Notes: generated by a model from the sequence alone, not told the origin. 64,000 nt of DNA from Ramlibacter lithotrophicus (GCF_012184415.1 NZ_VTOX01000013.1:86425-150424); one strand, 5' to 3'. Positions 36,427-45,175 are shown, counted from the stretch's first letter. Numbers and translations: made by a program.

Positions 36427-39400
36427 TTACTGCAACGGCAGGCTGGTCTGCTCGAACGGCAGGCGCAGCTCGCGCAGGTCGCGCTTCGTTTCCACCAGCA
36501 CCAGTGGACCTTCGTCGACCACGACCACCGGCGGCCGCTCGCGCGGCACGTGGATGGGCTTCGGCTCGGCCGCCATCGCGGCCTGGGCGGCGGCGATCTT
36601 CTGCGCATCGGAATTGACCCACTGCAGCCCCGAGCCTTCCGCGATCTGCGCCAGCTGGTCGACCGGCAACTGGAACGGCTGCACCCTGGGCAGGCCGGCG
36701 GGGGCCGGCGCCGGTGCCGGCGCCGGAGCAGCTGCGGCCGGCGGCGGGGCGACCGGCGGCGCCTGCGGGCGCTGGGCCTGCGGCGCGGCCGGCGCTTCGT
36801 CGCCTGCCTCGTCACTCGCGAAGGCGCTGGGATAGCGCATCCGCGACGGCGCCGCCTCGTCGAGCGGCTCGGCCGCCTCGGTCATGGCTGCGGCCTCGGC
36901 GGCCTCTTCGCGCGGCTGCCGCTCGCCGCGCTCGCGGCGGTCACGGCCGTAGCGGTCGCGCGAGCGGCGCTCGCGACGCTCGTCGCCCTGGTCGGCGGCA
37001 CGGCTGCCGTCCTGGTGGGTGTGCGACTCGAGGACGGCGTCGGCGGCCGGAGGCAACTGCTGGTCGCCGCTCTCGACGACCTCGCCGACGGACGTTGCCG
37101 CCCCGGCCAGGGCCGCGACCTCCGCGCCTTCGGCCGGCGTCGCCTCGCGCGGGCCGCGTTCGCCGCGGCGCTCGCCGCGCTCGCGCCGGCCTTCGCCACG
37201 CTCACCGCGCTCCCCACGTTCACCGCGCTCGCGGCGTCCCTCGCCACGCTCACCGCGCTCGCCGCGCGGCTGGCGCTCGCCACGCGCCTCGACCGCGCCG
37301 GCTTCGGCCGGCTGGCCCTCGGCGGCCTGGCGCCCGTCCTGGCGCTCATCACGGCGCTCGCCGCGCTGGCGCTCGCCACGGCTTTCGCGCTGCTCGTCGC
37401 CGCGGCCTTCGCCCCGGTCGGTGCGCTCGCCGCGCTGCCGGTCGCCACGGCGCTGTTCGCCGTCACGACGCGGTTCGCCTTCGCGGCGCGGCGGCTGGCC
37501 CTCGGCGCCTTCGGCCGCCGCGCGTTCGCGCCGGCCTTCGTCCCGGCCGCGGCCCTCGCCGCGCCGTCCGCCCTGGCGTTCGCCGTCACGCCCGCCGCGG
37601 CCATCGCCGCGGCCGCCACGCCGGCCTTCGCCCCGGCCCTCGCGGCGTTCTTCCTTCGCCGCGGGTGCGGCAGCGGGCGCGGCCGGCGCCGGCGCAGCGG
37701 CGGGCGCCCCGCCGAACAGCGACTTGAGCCAGCCCATGAAGCCGCCTTCCGCCGCCACCGGCGCGGGTGCCGCCATGGCCGGTGCCGGCGTCGGCACCGG
37801 GGCGGCGGCCTTCACCGGCTCGGGCTTCGGCTCGGCGATGGGCGCGGGCATGTCGGGCAGGACGCCCTTGATCACAGGCTCCTGCTTGTTGCTGCGCTCG
37901 TGCGTGCGGCGCGTGACCGTGGTCTCGTCCTCGTAGTCCTGCGCCATGTGGTAGCTGGCCTGCAGGTTGTCCAGGCGCGGGTCGTCGTGCTTGAGCCGCT
38001 CGAGCCGGTAGTTGGGCGTTTCCAGCGTCTTGTTGGGCACCATGATCACCGCCAGCCGCTGCTTCAGCTCGATCTTCGCGATCTCGGTGCGCTTCTCGTT
38101 GAGCAGGAACGAGGCGACTTCCACCGGCACCTGCACGTGCACGGCGGCCGTGCCGTCCTTCATCGATTCTTCCTGGATGATCCGCAGGATCTGCAGCGCG
38201 GAGCTTTCCGTGTCGCGGATGTGGCCGTGGCCGCCGCAGCGCGGGCAGGGGACGGACGCGCCTTCGGACAGGGCCGGGCGCAGGCGCTGCCGGCTCATCT
38301 CCATCAGGCCGAACTTGCTGATCGTGCCGAACTGCACCCGGGCGCGGTCCTGCCGCAGCGCGTCGCGCAGGCGGCTCTCCACCTCGCGGCGGTTCTTGCT
38401 CTCCTCCATGTCGATGAAGTCGATGACGATCAGGCCGCCGAGGTCGCGCAGGCGCATCTGGCGCGCGACTTCGTCGGCCGCTTCCAGGTTGGTGCGGGTG
38501 GCGGTTTCCTCGATGTCGCCGCCCTTGATGGCGCGCGCCGAGTTGACGTCGATCGATACCAGGGCTTCGGTGTGGTCGATCACGATCACGCCGCCGGAAG
38601 GCAGCTTGACCTCGCGGGCGTACGCCGACTCGATCTGGTGCTCGATCTGGAACCTGGAGAACAGGGGCGCATCGTCGCGGTAGCGCTTCACCCGCATCGC
38701 GTGCTCGGGCATCACGTGCGACATGAACTGGTGCGCCTGCTCGTAGATGTCGTCCGTGTCGATCAGGATGTCGCCGATGTCGTTGTTGAAGTAGTCGCGG
38801 ATGGCGCGGATCACCAGGCTGGACTCCTGGTAGATCAGGAAGGCGCCCTTGCCGCCCTTGGCGGCGCCGTCGATGGCGTTCCACAGCTTCAGCAGGTAGT
38901 TCAGGTCCCACTGCAGCTCGGGCGCGCTGCGGCCGATGCCGGCCGTGCGGGCGATGATGGACATCCCGTTCGGGTACTCCAGCTGGTCCATGTTCTCCTT
39001 GAGCTCGGCCCGGTCCTCGCCTTCGATGCGCCGGCTCACGCCGCCGCCGCGCGGGTTGTTGGGCATGAGCACCACGTAGCGGCCGGCCAGCGAGATGAAC
39101 GTGGTGAGCGCCGCCCCCTTGTTGCCGCGCTCTTCCTTCTCCACCTGGACCAGCAGTTCCTGGCCTTCGCGGATCACGTCGTTGATCCGGGCCTGCGACA
39201 CCGGCACGCCCTGCGCGAAGTAGCTCTTGGAGATTTCCTTGAACGGCAGGAAGCCGTGGCGGTCCTCGCCGTAGTCGACGAAGCAGGCTTCGAGCGAAGG
39301 CTCGACCCGCGTCACCACGGCCTTGTAGATGTTGCCCTTGCGCTGTTCGCGCCCTTCGATCTCGATCTCGTAGTCGAGGAGCTTCTGTCCATCGACGATC

Positions 39401-39450
39401 GCCAGCCGGCGTTCTTCCGCCTGCGTGGCGTTGATCAGCATCCGCTTCAT
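36427..39450 (-). CDS. rne: Ribonuclease E
   Basis: The main endonuclease of mRNA decay and rRNA processing, 1007 residues. It starts MKRMLINATQAEERRLAIVDGQKL, with the S1 domain at about 38-120, the catalytic core with SIDVNSARAIKGGDIEETATRTNLEAADEVARQMRLRDLGGLIVIDFIDM shortened here as SIDVNSARA...VIDFIDM, and the zinc link CPRCGGHGH at about residue 405. From about residue 570 on it becomes low complexity: proline/alanine linkers, then a long Arg/Glu/Gly tract with repeated RGERGERGE units, the presumed degradosome and RNA-binding scaffold. A long leader (39451-40008) separates it from rluC. Confidence 0.95.
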   Translation of the reverse strand: MKRMLINATQAEERRLAIVDGQKLLDYEIEIEGREQRKGNIYKAVVTRVEPSLEACFVDYGEDRHGFLPFKEISKSYFAQGVPVSQARINDVIREGQELLVQVEKEERGNKGAALTTFISLAGRYVVLMPNNPRGGGVSRRIEGEDRAELKENMDQLEYPNGMSIIARTAGIGRSAPELQWDLNYLLKLWNAIDGAAKGGKGAFLIYQESSLVIRAIRDYFNNDIGDILIDTDDIYEQAHQFMSHVMPEHAMRVKRYRDDAPLFSRFQIEHQIESAYAREVKLPSGGVIVIDHTEALVSIDVNSARAIKGGDIEETATRTNLEAADEVARQMRLRDLGGLIVIDFIDMEESKNRREVESRLRDALRQDRARVQFGTISKFGLMEMSRQRLRPALSEGASVPCPRCGGHGHIRDTESSALQILRIIQEESMKDGTAAVHVQVPVEVASFLLNEKRTEIAKIELKQRLAVIMVPNKTLETPNYRLERLKHDDPRLDNLQASYHMAQDYEDETTVTRRTHERSNKQEPVIKGVLPDMPAPIAEPKPEPVKAAAPVPTPAPAMAAPAPVAAEGGFMGWLKSLFGGAPAAAPAPAAPAAAPAAKEERREGRGEGRRGGRGDGRGGRDGERQGGRRGEGRGRDEGRRERAAAEGAEGQPPRREGEPRRDGEQRRGDRQRGERTDRGEGRGDEQRESRGERQRGERRDERQDGRQAAEGQPAEAGAVEARGERQPRGERGERGEGRRERGERGERGERGEGRRERGERRGERGPREATPAEGAEVAALAGAATSVGEVVESGDQQLPPAADAVLESHTHQDGSRAADQGDERRERRSRDRYGRDRRERGERQPREEAAEAAAMTEAAEPLDEAAPSRMRYPSAFASDEAGDEAPAAPQAQRPQAPPVAPPPAAAAPAPAPAPAPAGLPRVQPFQLPVDQLAQIAEGSGLQWVNSDAQKIAAAQAAMAAEPKPIHVPRERPPVVVVDEGPLVLVETKRDLRELRLPFEQTSLPLQ

Positions 39451-40008
39451 CGCGTCACCCTTTTCTTGCAGCTGCAGCGGGGACGCCGTCCGCCGGCGCG
39501 TCCCGCAACTTCTCACCATGCGACCCTGGAGGGGTCAACGATGCCGGGCCGACGCTTCGAAACGGATGGAATTGCCTGGGAGCCAGTGCGAGCCGAGTGC
39601 TAACTCAGCAAGCGTGGCAAGGGCGCGTGGAGGAGGGCGAAGAAGGGGCTGCCCCGCTGGCGCTGTGGCGCCAGCACGATGGCAGCGGACCCCACCCGCG
39701 GGTCGCGGGGTGGCGGCGACGCCCAGGCGCGGGCCGGGGCTGTGAGCCACCGCCAGCAGGCCATGAGGATCGCCATCAACATCGGGAGTTCTCGCCTTGG
39801 TCCGTTCGCGAGCGTGCTGCTCGCGAAAGTGTTTATTCCGTATCGGTGTTTCAAAGTGCCGCTTGACCCCAGCCCGGCTCGCCATCGCCAGCATCTGTCT
39901 GGCAATCTGCGCGCTCGCAGGCGGAGGTGGCATCGACCTTGCCAACGTGGCCGGTGGAGTGCCTGGACTAAACTCCAAGCCAAATCAACCACTTACAGCG
40001 TTACGTCG
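39451..40008. other. 558-bp divergent leader region between rne and rluC
   Basis: No supported gene. On the minus strand this is the probable long 5' untranslated region of rne; such leaders mediate RNase E autoregulation in other proteobacteria. Visible structures are TTCGCGAGC / GCTCGCGAA at 39805-39827 (9-bp perfect stem, 5-base loop), CTGGCGC / GCGCCAG near 39657-39674, and a GC-rich inverted stretch around 39690-39712. AT-richer sequence at 39825-39870 and 39970-40020 is the likely place for the two promoters. Short open frames here look like shadows. Confidence 0.5.
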
Positions 40009-41040
40009 GTGAAACAGATTATAGGGGCGCGACCGCCGCCTGCAACCGGCGGGGCGAAATCGGTGCAGGTGGACGAGGAATCCGCCGGGCAGCGCCTCGA
40101 CAACTTCCTGCTTCGCCAGCTCAAGGGCGTTCCCAAGACCCACGTCTACCGGATCATCCGCAGCGGTGAAGTAAGGGTGAACAAGGGGCGGGCGGCGGCC
40201 GACACGCGGGTCGCGGCCGGCGACACGGTGCGCCTGCCCCCGGTGAGGATCTCCGAGGCGGTGGCGGAGAAGGCGGAGCTGGCGGTGCCGGCCCGCGAGT
40301 TCCCCGTCCTGCTGGAGGACGAGCATCTGCTGGCCGTGGACAAGCCGGCGGGCGTGGCCGTGCACGGCGGCAGCGGCGTCAGCTTCGGCGTCATCGAGCA
40401 GTTGCGGCGCGCCCGCCCGGCCGCCCGCATGCTGGAACTCGTGCACCGGCTCGACCGGGAGACCTCCGGCATCCTGCTGGTGGCCAAGAAGCGGTCCGCG
40501 CTGCTGGCCCTGCAGGACCAGTTCCGCCAGCGCGAGACCGGCAAGACCTACCTGGCGCTCGTGGCGGGCGACTGGCCGGCCAGCAAGAAGGTGATCGACG
40601 TGCCGCTGCACAAGTACCTGCAGGCCGACGGCGAGCGCAGGGTGAAGGTCGTGGGCCGCGACGATCCCGACGGGATGCGCTCGATTACCCTGGTCAAGGT
40701 GGCGCGGCAGTTGAAGCTCCCGCTTCCGCCGGCGGCAGGGCACGGGGCCGAGGGCGGCATCTTTACGCTGCTCGAAGTCACGATCAAGACCGGGCGGACC
40801 CACCAGATCCGGGTCCACCTCGCCTCGCAAGGGCATCCGATCGCCGGCGACGACAAGTACGGCGATTTCGAGCTGAACAAGCTCTTGCAAAAGCTGGGCC
40901 TCAAGCGCATGTTCCTGCATGCGTGGCGGTTACAGTTCGATCACCCGGCCACCGGCGAGCGCGTCGAACTGCTGGCCCCGCTCCCCCCCGAACTGAAGAA
41001 ATTCCGCGACCATGCCGCCGCACCGTCCCCGCCGCTTTGA
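40009..41040 (+). CDS. rluC: 23S rRNA pseudouridine synthase RluC
   Basis: Makes pseudouridines in 23S rRNA (positions 955/2504/2580 in E. coli). The 343-residue protein has an N-terminal S4 RNA-binding domain (about residues 27-80) and the catalytic D149 in LVHRLDRETSGILL, followed by KTYLALVAG and GRTHQIRVHLAS. The GTG at 40009 begins VKQIIGARPP, the normal RluC start; the frame upstream is open but not conserved. The rne/rluC divergence is typical of Burkholderiales. Confidence 0.95.
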   Translation: MKQIIGARPPPATGGAKSVQVDEESAGQRLDNFLLRQLKGVPKTHVYRIIRSGEVRVNKGRAAADTRVAAGDTVRLPPVRISEAVAEKAELAVPAREFPVLLEDEHLLAVDKPAGVAVHGGSGVSFGVIEQLRRARPAARMLELVHRLDRETSGILLVAKKRSALLALQDQFRQRETGKTYLALVAGDWPASKKVIDVPLHKYLQADGERRVKVVGRDDPDGMRSITLVKVARQLKLPLPPAAGHGAEGGIFTLLEVTIKTGRTHQIRVHLASQGHPIAGDDKYGDFELNKLLQKLGLKRMFLHAWRLQFDHPATGERVELLAPLPPELKKFRDHAAAPSPPL

Positions 41041-41680
41041 CCTGATCGCCTTCGACTGGGACGGCACGCTGTTCGATTCCACCGCCATCATCGTGCGCTG
41101 CATCCAGCAGGCGGTGATCGACGTCGGCGGCGCGAGACCGACGGACAAGGCGGCCGCCTACGTCATCGGCATGGGCCTGATGCAGGCCCTGGCGCACGCG
41201 GCCCCCGACGTGCCGGCCGAGCGCTACCCGCAGCTCGGCGAGCGCTACCGCCACCACTACCTGGCCCGCCAGAACGACCTGAGCCTGTTCCCGGGCGTCC
41301 TGGCGCTGCTCGACGAACTGAAGCAGCGGCAGCACTGGCTGGCCGTGGCGACGGGGAAGTCCAGGCGCGGGCTGGACGACGTCCTGCGCACCGTCCAGCT
41401 GCAAGGCACGTTCAACGGCTCGCGGACCGCCGACGAAACCGCCGGCAAGCCGAATCCGCTCATGCTGCAGGAGCTGATGCGCGAGTTCGGCACCGATCCC
41501 GAGCGCACCTTGATGATCGGTGACACGACCCACGACCTGCAGATGGCAGTCAACGCCGGCTGCCCGGCCGTGGGGGTCAGTTACGGGGCGCACGAACCGG
41601 GCGAGTTCCACAGCCTGAACCCGCTGTACATCGCCCATTCCGTCGCCGACCTGCGTGAATGGCTGGTCGCCAATGCGTGA
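41012..41680 (+). CDS. HAD-superfamily phosphatase, phosphoglycolate-phosphatase-like
   Basis: A 222-residue HAD hydrolase. Motif I is DWDGTLFDST (nucleophile and acid Asp), motif II VATGKSRRGL, motif III Lys in ETAGKPNPLML, and motif IV IGDTTHDLQMAVNAG. A helical cap lies between motifs I and II. The start overlaps the rluC end by 29 bases in another frame, so a slightly later start cannot be excluded. Substrate is not certain; Gph or a nucleotide/sugar phosphatase is likely. It lies in the row rluC-HAD-Rieske-S49. Confidence 0.87.
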   Translation: MPPHRPRRFDLIAFDWDGTLFDSTAIIVRCIQQAVIDVGGARPTDKAAAYVIGMGLMQALAHAAPDVPAERYPQLGERYRHHYLARQNDLSLFPGVLALLDELKQRQHWLAVATGKSRRGLDDVLRTVQLQGTFNGSRTADETAGKPNPLMLQELMREFGTDPERTLMIGDTTHDLQMAVNAGCPAVGVSYGAHEPGEFHSLNPLYIAHSVADLREWLVANA

Positions 41681-41683
41681 GCC

Positions 41684-42058
41684 GTGAGCGAAACCTTCCC
41701 CTTGTGCAATTCGGGCGAGCTGGTGGACGGCGGCGCCGCCGTGCCGTTCGACGTGGTGTACGGCGGCCAGACCTGCCGCGCCTTCGCCATCCGCTACCAG
41801 GGCCTGGTCCATGCCTACCTGAACCGGTGCAGCCATGTCGCGATGGAGATGGACTGGCAGCCGAACCGGTTCTTCGACGACACCGGCCGCTGGCTGCTGT
41901 GCGGCACCCATGGCGCCACCTACCAGCCCGATACCGGCGCGTGCGCCGGCGGGCCCTGTCGCGGAGGGCTCGTGAAGATCGGGCTCAGCGAGCGCGATGG
42001 CGTGGTGCACTGGCATACTGCCTACAACCTGAAACCACTCGAGTTCCGACATGAATGA
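41684..42058 (+). CDS. Rieske [2Fe-2S] domain protein
   Basis: A 124-residue single-domain Rieske ferredoxin-like protein. Cluster ligands are C49 and H51 (NRCSHVAMEMDW) and C73 and H76 (LLCGTHGATYQPDTG). The insert between the two ligand pairs and the second motif CGTHGA are as in stand-alone Rieske proteins of Burkholderiales. GTG 41684 starts it three bases after the phosphatase stop. It overlaps the S49 peptidase start by eight bases, so the pair is co-translated. Electron partner unknown. Confidence 0.9.
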   Translation: MSETFPLCNSGELVDGGAAVPFDVVYGGQTCRAFAIRYQGLVHAYLNRCSHVAMEMDWQPNRFFDDTGRWLLCGTHGATYQPDTGACAGGPCRGGLVKIGLSERDGVVHWHTAYNLKPLEFRHE

Positions 42059-43061
42059 GCCGCAACCGCCCCAGGCATCGGGGTCGGAGCCCCGGGCCAG
42101 CGCCGACACGGTTCCAGCCGAGCGTGGCAGCCGCGAGGCCGTGCTGGAGCGCACCGCGTTCGAACGGCTCATGTTCGCGACGCTCGACGAGCAGCGCCGC
42201 GCCCGGCGCTGGCGCAGCGTCATCCGGCTGGCGTGGCTGGCGTTCTTCGTCTTCCTGGTGTGGACGCTGGTGTACCGCGGCGCGCCGAGCACGGACGTGA
42301 CCACGCCGCACACGGCGGTGGTCGAGCTGAAGGGTGAGATCGCGTCCGAAGCCGACGCCAGCGCCGAGAATGTGGTGGCCGCGATGCGCAGCGCCTTCGA
42401 GGACCAGGGCGCGAAGGCCGTGGTCCTGTTGATCAACTCCCCGGGCGGCAGCCCGGTGCAGGCCGGGATCATCAACGACGAGATCCGGCGGCTGCGGGCC
42501 AAGCACGACAAGCCGGTGTACGCGGTGGTCGAGGAGTCCTGCGCTTCGGCGGCGTACTACATCGCGGCGGCGGCCGACCGCATCTTCGTCGACAAGGCCA
42601 GCATCGTCGGCAGCATCGGCGTGCTGATGGACGGCTTCGGCTTCACCGGCCTGATGGACAAGCTGGGCGTCGAGCGCCGCCTGATGACCGCCGGCGAGAA
42701 CAAGGGCTTCCTCGATCCGTTCAGCCCCCAGACCGAACGCCATCGCGAGTACGCGCAATCGATGCTGAACCAGATCCACCGCCAGTTCATCGACGCGGTC
42801 AAGGCCGGGCGCGGCAAGCGGCTCAAGGAGACGCCGGAACTGTTCAGCGGGCTGTTCTGGACCGGGCAGCAGGCGGTGGAACTGGGCCTGGCCGACCAGC
42901 TGGGCAACCTGGACTTCGTGGCCCGCGAGATCGTGAAGGCGGAAGAACTGGTGGACTACACCCGCCGCGAGAACGTGGCCGAGCGGCTGGCCAAGCGGTT
43001 CGGCGCGGCGGTGGGCGAGGGCGCCGTTCGCGCGGCGCGGTCGGTGCCGTCGCTGCGGTAA
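42051..43061 (+). CDS. sppA: S49 family peptidase (SppA/36K type signal peptide peptidase)
   Basis: A 336-residue membrane-anchored Ser-Lys protease that degrades leftover signal peptides. The transmembrane helix lies at about residues 57-76. The oxyanion/substrate motif is INSPGGSP (129-135), the probable catalytic serine is S166 in CASAAYYIAAAAD, and the general-base lysine is K218 in GENKGFLDPF. The usual ASGGYY around the serine reads ASAAYY here, a mild deviation. It ends four bases before a palindromic repeat. Confidence 0.9.
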   Translation: MNEPQPPQASGSEPRASADTVPAERGSREAVLERTAFERLMFATLDEQRRARRWRSVIRLAWLAFFVFLVWTLVYRGAPSTDVTTPHTAVVELKGEIASEADASAENVVAAMRSAFEDQGAKAVVLLINSPGGSPVQAGIINDEIRRLRAKHDKPVYAVVEESCASAAYYIAAAADRIFVDKASIVGSIGVLMDGFGFTGLMDKLGVERRLMTAGENKGFLDPFSPQTERHREYAQSMLNQIHRQFIDAVKAGRGKRLKETPELFSGLFWTGQQAVELGLADQLGNLDFVAREIVKAEELVDYTRRENVAERLAKRFGAAVGEGAVRAARSVPSLR

Positions 43062-43063
43062 GT

Positions 43064-43197
43064 CGGACATCCGTACGCAGAAGTCGCAGAAACAGCGCAG
43101 AAGCCGCAAAGAAAGCAGGAGAAGCAGAACCGGACCACCTCGTCCCTTTTTGCGGCTTCTGCGTCTCCTTTGCGGCTTTTGCGTTCGGCTGTCCAGC
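43064..43197. repeat. Imperfect palindromic repeat of the CGCAGAAGCCG family, copy A
   Basis: The left arm starts CGGACATCCGTACGCAGAAG and continues with further CGCAGAA-type units to about 43110; the right arm at about 43145-43190 contains TTGCGGCTTCTGCG and TTGCGGCTTTTGCG, complementary to the left. The first ~46 bases match copy B at 63691 with only a few differences. It lies between the S49 peptidase and the convergent methylase gene and may act as a transcript end. Confidence 0.65.
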
Positions 43198-43208
43198 TGT
43201 CCGCTTTC

Positions 43209-43976
43209 CTACCGCCCGATCGCGAACACCGCCGGCGTGTCGTTCGCCACGGGTGCCGGCTGCTGGCGCCAGGCGTTCACTGGCAGCGTGCGGACCATGG
43301 CCTGGGGCAACGTGAGGCCGCTCGCGACGCACACCCGCGTAGCCGGCTGCAGCGCCTTCAGCAGGGCGTCCCACACCGCCGCGTTGCGGTAAGGGGTCTC
43401 GATGAACATCTGGGTCTGGCCGGTGCGCAGCGCGAGCGCCTCCAGTTCACGCAGGCGCTGGGTGCGAGCCGCCGCTTCCTGCGGCAGGTAGCCGACGAAC
43501 GCGAAGTTCTGGCCATTCAGTCCGCTGCCCGCCAGCGCCAGCAGCAGGGCGGCCGGTCCGACCAGGGGCACGACTTCGACGCCGAGTTGATGGGCCGCGC
43601 GGACGACGGAGGCACCCGGATCGGCGACCGCCGGCATCCCGGCTTCGCTGAGCAGGCCGACGTCATGTCCTTCCAGTGCGGGCGCGAGCAGTGGCCGGGC
43701 GTCGAACCCGCCTTCGTGGTCGCCCTTCTTGTGCACGTCCCGCGGCAGTTCCACGATCGCCTGCTCGCGAACGGGGGCGGCTAGCGGCTGCACCTCGCCG
43801 ACCCGTTTGAGCAAGGCGCGCGCCGATTTCGCGTTCTCGCAGATCCAGTGGGTCAGGCGTGCCGCGACCTCGATGGTCCCGGCCGGGAGCACCTGCAGCA
43901 GCGGTCCCTGCACGGCGCAGCCGAAATCCAGCGGCGCCGGAACGAGGTAGAGGCGGCCGTGGCTGCCCCGGCTCAC
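43209..43976 (-). CDS. SAM-dependent methyltransferase, RsmI/tetrapyrrole-methylase family
   Basis: A 255-residue member of the tetrapyrrole methylase superfamily. It has LYLVPAPLDFG at the start, DVGLLSEAGMPAVADPGASVVRAAHQLGVEVVPLVGPAALLLALAGSGLNGQ shortened here as SEAGMPAVADPG...GPAALLLALAGSG, and FVGYLP followed by FIETPYRN, as in RsmI, which 2'-O-methylates C1402 of 16S rRNA. It is shorter at the C-terminus than canonical RsmI, and these Burkholderiales paralogues sit next to maf. Function is therefore likely but not proven. Overlaps maf by four bases. Confidence 0.82.
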   Translation of the reverse strand: MSRGSHGRLYLVPAPLDFGCAVQGPLLQVLPAGTIEVAARLTHWICENAKSARALLKRVGEVQPLAAPVREQAIVELPRDVHKKGDHEGGFDARPLLAPALEGHDVGLLSEAGMPAVADPGASVVRAAHQLGVEVVPLVGPAALLLALAGSGLNGQNFAFVGYLPQEAAARTQRLRELEALALRTGQTQMFIETPYRNAAVWDALLKALQPATRVCVASGLTLPQAMVRTLPVNAWRQQPAPVANDTPAVFAIGR

Positions 43977-44578
43977 AGGATCTTCACCCCGGCGGCTCGC
44001 AGCATGCGCGCGGTGCGGATCAGGGGCAGGCCGACCAGCGCGGACGGGTCGTCGCTGTCGATCGCCTCCAGCAGCGCGATGCCGAGCCCCTCGCTGCGGG
44101 CACTGCCGGCGCAGTCGTAAGGCTGTTCCGACCGCAGGTAGGCCTCGATCTCGTCGTCGTCGTAGCTGCGGAAGGTGACCCGGACCGGCGCGAGGTCGGC
44201 CTGCTCGAAGCCCCGCGCGGCGCAGACCACTGCCAGCGCCGTGTGAAAGATGACAGTGCGGCCGCGCATCCGGCGCAATTGCGCCACGGCCCGGTCATGG
44301 CTGCCGGGCTTGCCCAGCGCCTCGCCGTCGAGGTCCGCGACCTGGTCGGAGCCGATCACCGCCGCCTCGGGGTAGCGCGCCGCCACCGCCCGCGCCTTCG
44401 CGAGCGCCAGCCGCCGCGCCAACGCGGCCGGGGCCTCGCCCGGCAGCGCCGTCTCGTCCACGTCCGGCGCCGCGACCTCGAAGGGCAGCTTCAACCGTGA
44501 CAACAGTTCGCGCCGGTACGGCGACGTGGAGCCCAGCACCACGGACGGCGCCGGCGGAAGGAAAGAGGGCTCTGGCAT
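43973..44578 (-). CDS. maf: Maf-family nucleotide pyrophosphatase (YceF type, 7-methyl-GTP)
   Basis: A 201-residue house-cleaning pyrophosphatase acting on modified nucleotides. The family motifs are LGSTSPYRRELLSRL at the start, DVDET, AVIGSDQVADLDGEALGKP and the C-terminal DPSALVGLPLI. The YceF-type preference is inferred from its place beside yceD-rpmF-plsX. Its ATG (44578-44576) lies in the same CATG as an alternative yceD start, so the two genes are almost back to back. Confidence 0.9.
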   Translation of the reverse strand: MPEPSFLPPAPSVVLGSTSPYRRELLSRLKLPFEVAAPDVDETALPGEAPAALARRLALAKARAVAARYPEAAVIGSDQVADLDGEALGKPGSHDRAVAQLRRMRGRTVIFHTALAVVCAARGFEQADLAPVRVTFRSYDDDEIEAYLRSEQPYDCAGSARSEGLGIALLEAIDSDDPSALVGLPLIRTARMLRAAGVKIL

Positions 44579-44603
44579 GGCCCGATTCTCTTACACTGGT
44601 TCC

Positions 44604-45158
44604 ATGTCCAAGGAGTTCACCGCCCGCCGGCTCGACGTCCGGCGCTTTGCCGAGGAGGGTGCGACGCTCAGCGGCCGCGAGCCCGTCCGGCAGCACGAGC
44701 GCCTGATGGCGGAGACGCAGGGGCGCGGCGGGCCCTGCGAGCTGAACTGGTCCGCCGCCGGCGAGATGCGCAATCCCCGCCACGTGCATCCCGAGATCTG
44801 GCTGCACCTGAAGGCCGATGCCGTGCTGCCGCTCACCTGCCAGCGCTGCCTCGGGCCGGTGGAGGTGCCCCTGGCCGTCGACCGGTCTTTCCGCTTCGCC
44901 GCGGACGAGGACATGGCGGCGGCCGAGGACGAACAGGCGGAAGAAGACGTGCTGGCGGTCAGCCGCAGCTTCGACCTGGTGGAGCTGGTGGAAGACGAGC
45001 TGCTGATGGAGATGCCGCTGGCGCCGCGGCACGAGGTGTGTCCCGAGCCGGTCAGGATGCAGGTCCAGGACGAGGACTTCGAGGAGGCTTCCGACCGCCG
45101 CGAAAGCGCCTTCGCCGCGCTCGGCAAGCTCAAGATCGGCCGGAACCAGGACAAGTAA
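44604..45158 (+). CDS. yceD: YceD family (DUF177) protein
   Basis: A 184-residue cytoplasmic protein associated with 23S rRNA maturation in E. coli. It has LDVRRFAEEGATLSG near the start, the CQRCLGPVEVPL motif (a CxxC pair) at mid-length and an acidic C-terminal half ending KLGKLKIGRN-like (ALGKLKIGRNQDK). ATG 44604 (MSKEFTARRLD) fits the family; ATG 44577 has a better ribosome site but adds nonconserved residues. TACACT at 44592-44597 could be a -10 box for a leaderless message. Followed by rpmF after 106 bp. Confidence 0.88.
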   Translation: MSKEFTARRLDVRRFAEEGATLSGREPVRQHERLMAETQGRGGPCELNWSAAGEMRNPRHVHPEIWLHLKADAVLPLTCQRCLGPVEVPLAVDRSFRFAADEDMAAAEDEQAEEDVLAVSRSFDLVELVEDELLMEMPLAPRHEVCPEPVRMQVQDEDFEEASDRRESAFAALGKLKIGRNQDK

Positions 45159-45175
45159 TCCGGGTCGGTTATAAT
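45148..45175 (+). promoter_or_regulatory. Probable sigma-70 promoter for rpmF-plsX-fab
   Basis: AGGACA (45148-45153), 16-bp spacer, TATAAT (45170-45175). The -10 box is a perfect match and the -35 box matches four of six. It overlaps the end of yceD and would give a leader of about 80 nt before rpmF. Confidence 0.55.

Noticed and set aside
36880..37660. Short-period direct repeats that could suggest a CRISPR or minisatellite array
   Set aside because: They are codon-level repeats of the Arg/Glu/Gly tract in RNase E, in frame and without unique spacers.
36550..39603. A 1017-codon plus-strand open frame opposite rne
   Set aside because: It is the antisense of a strongly conserved gene with repetitive codons; it has no family features.
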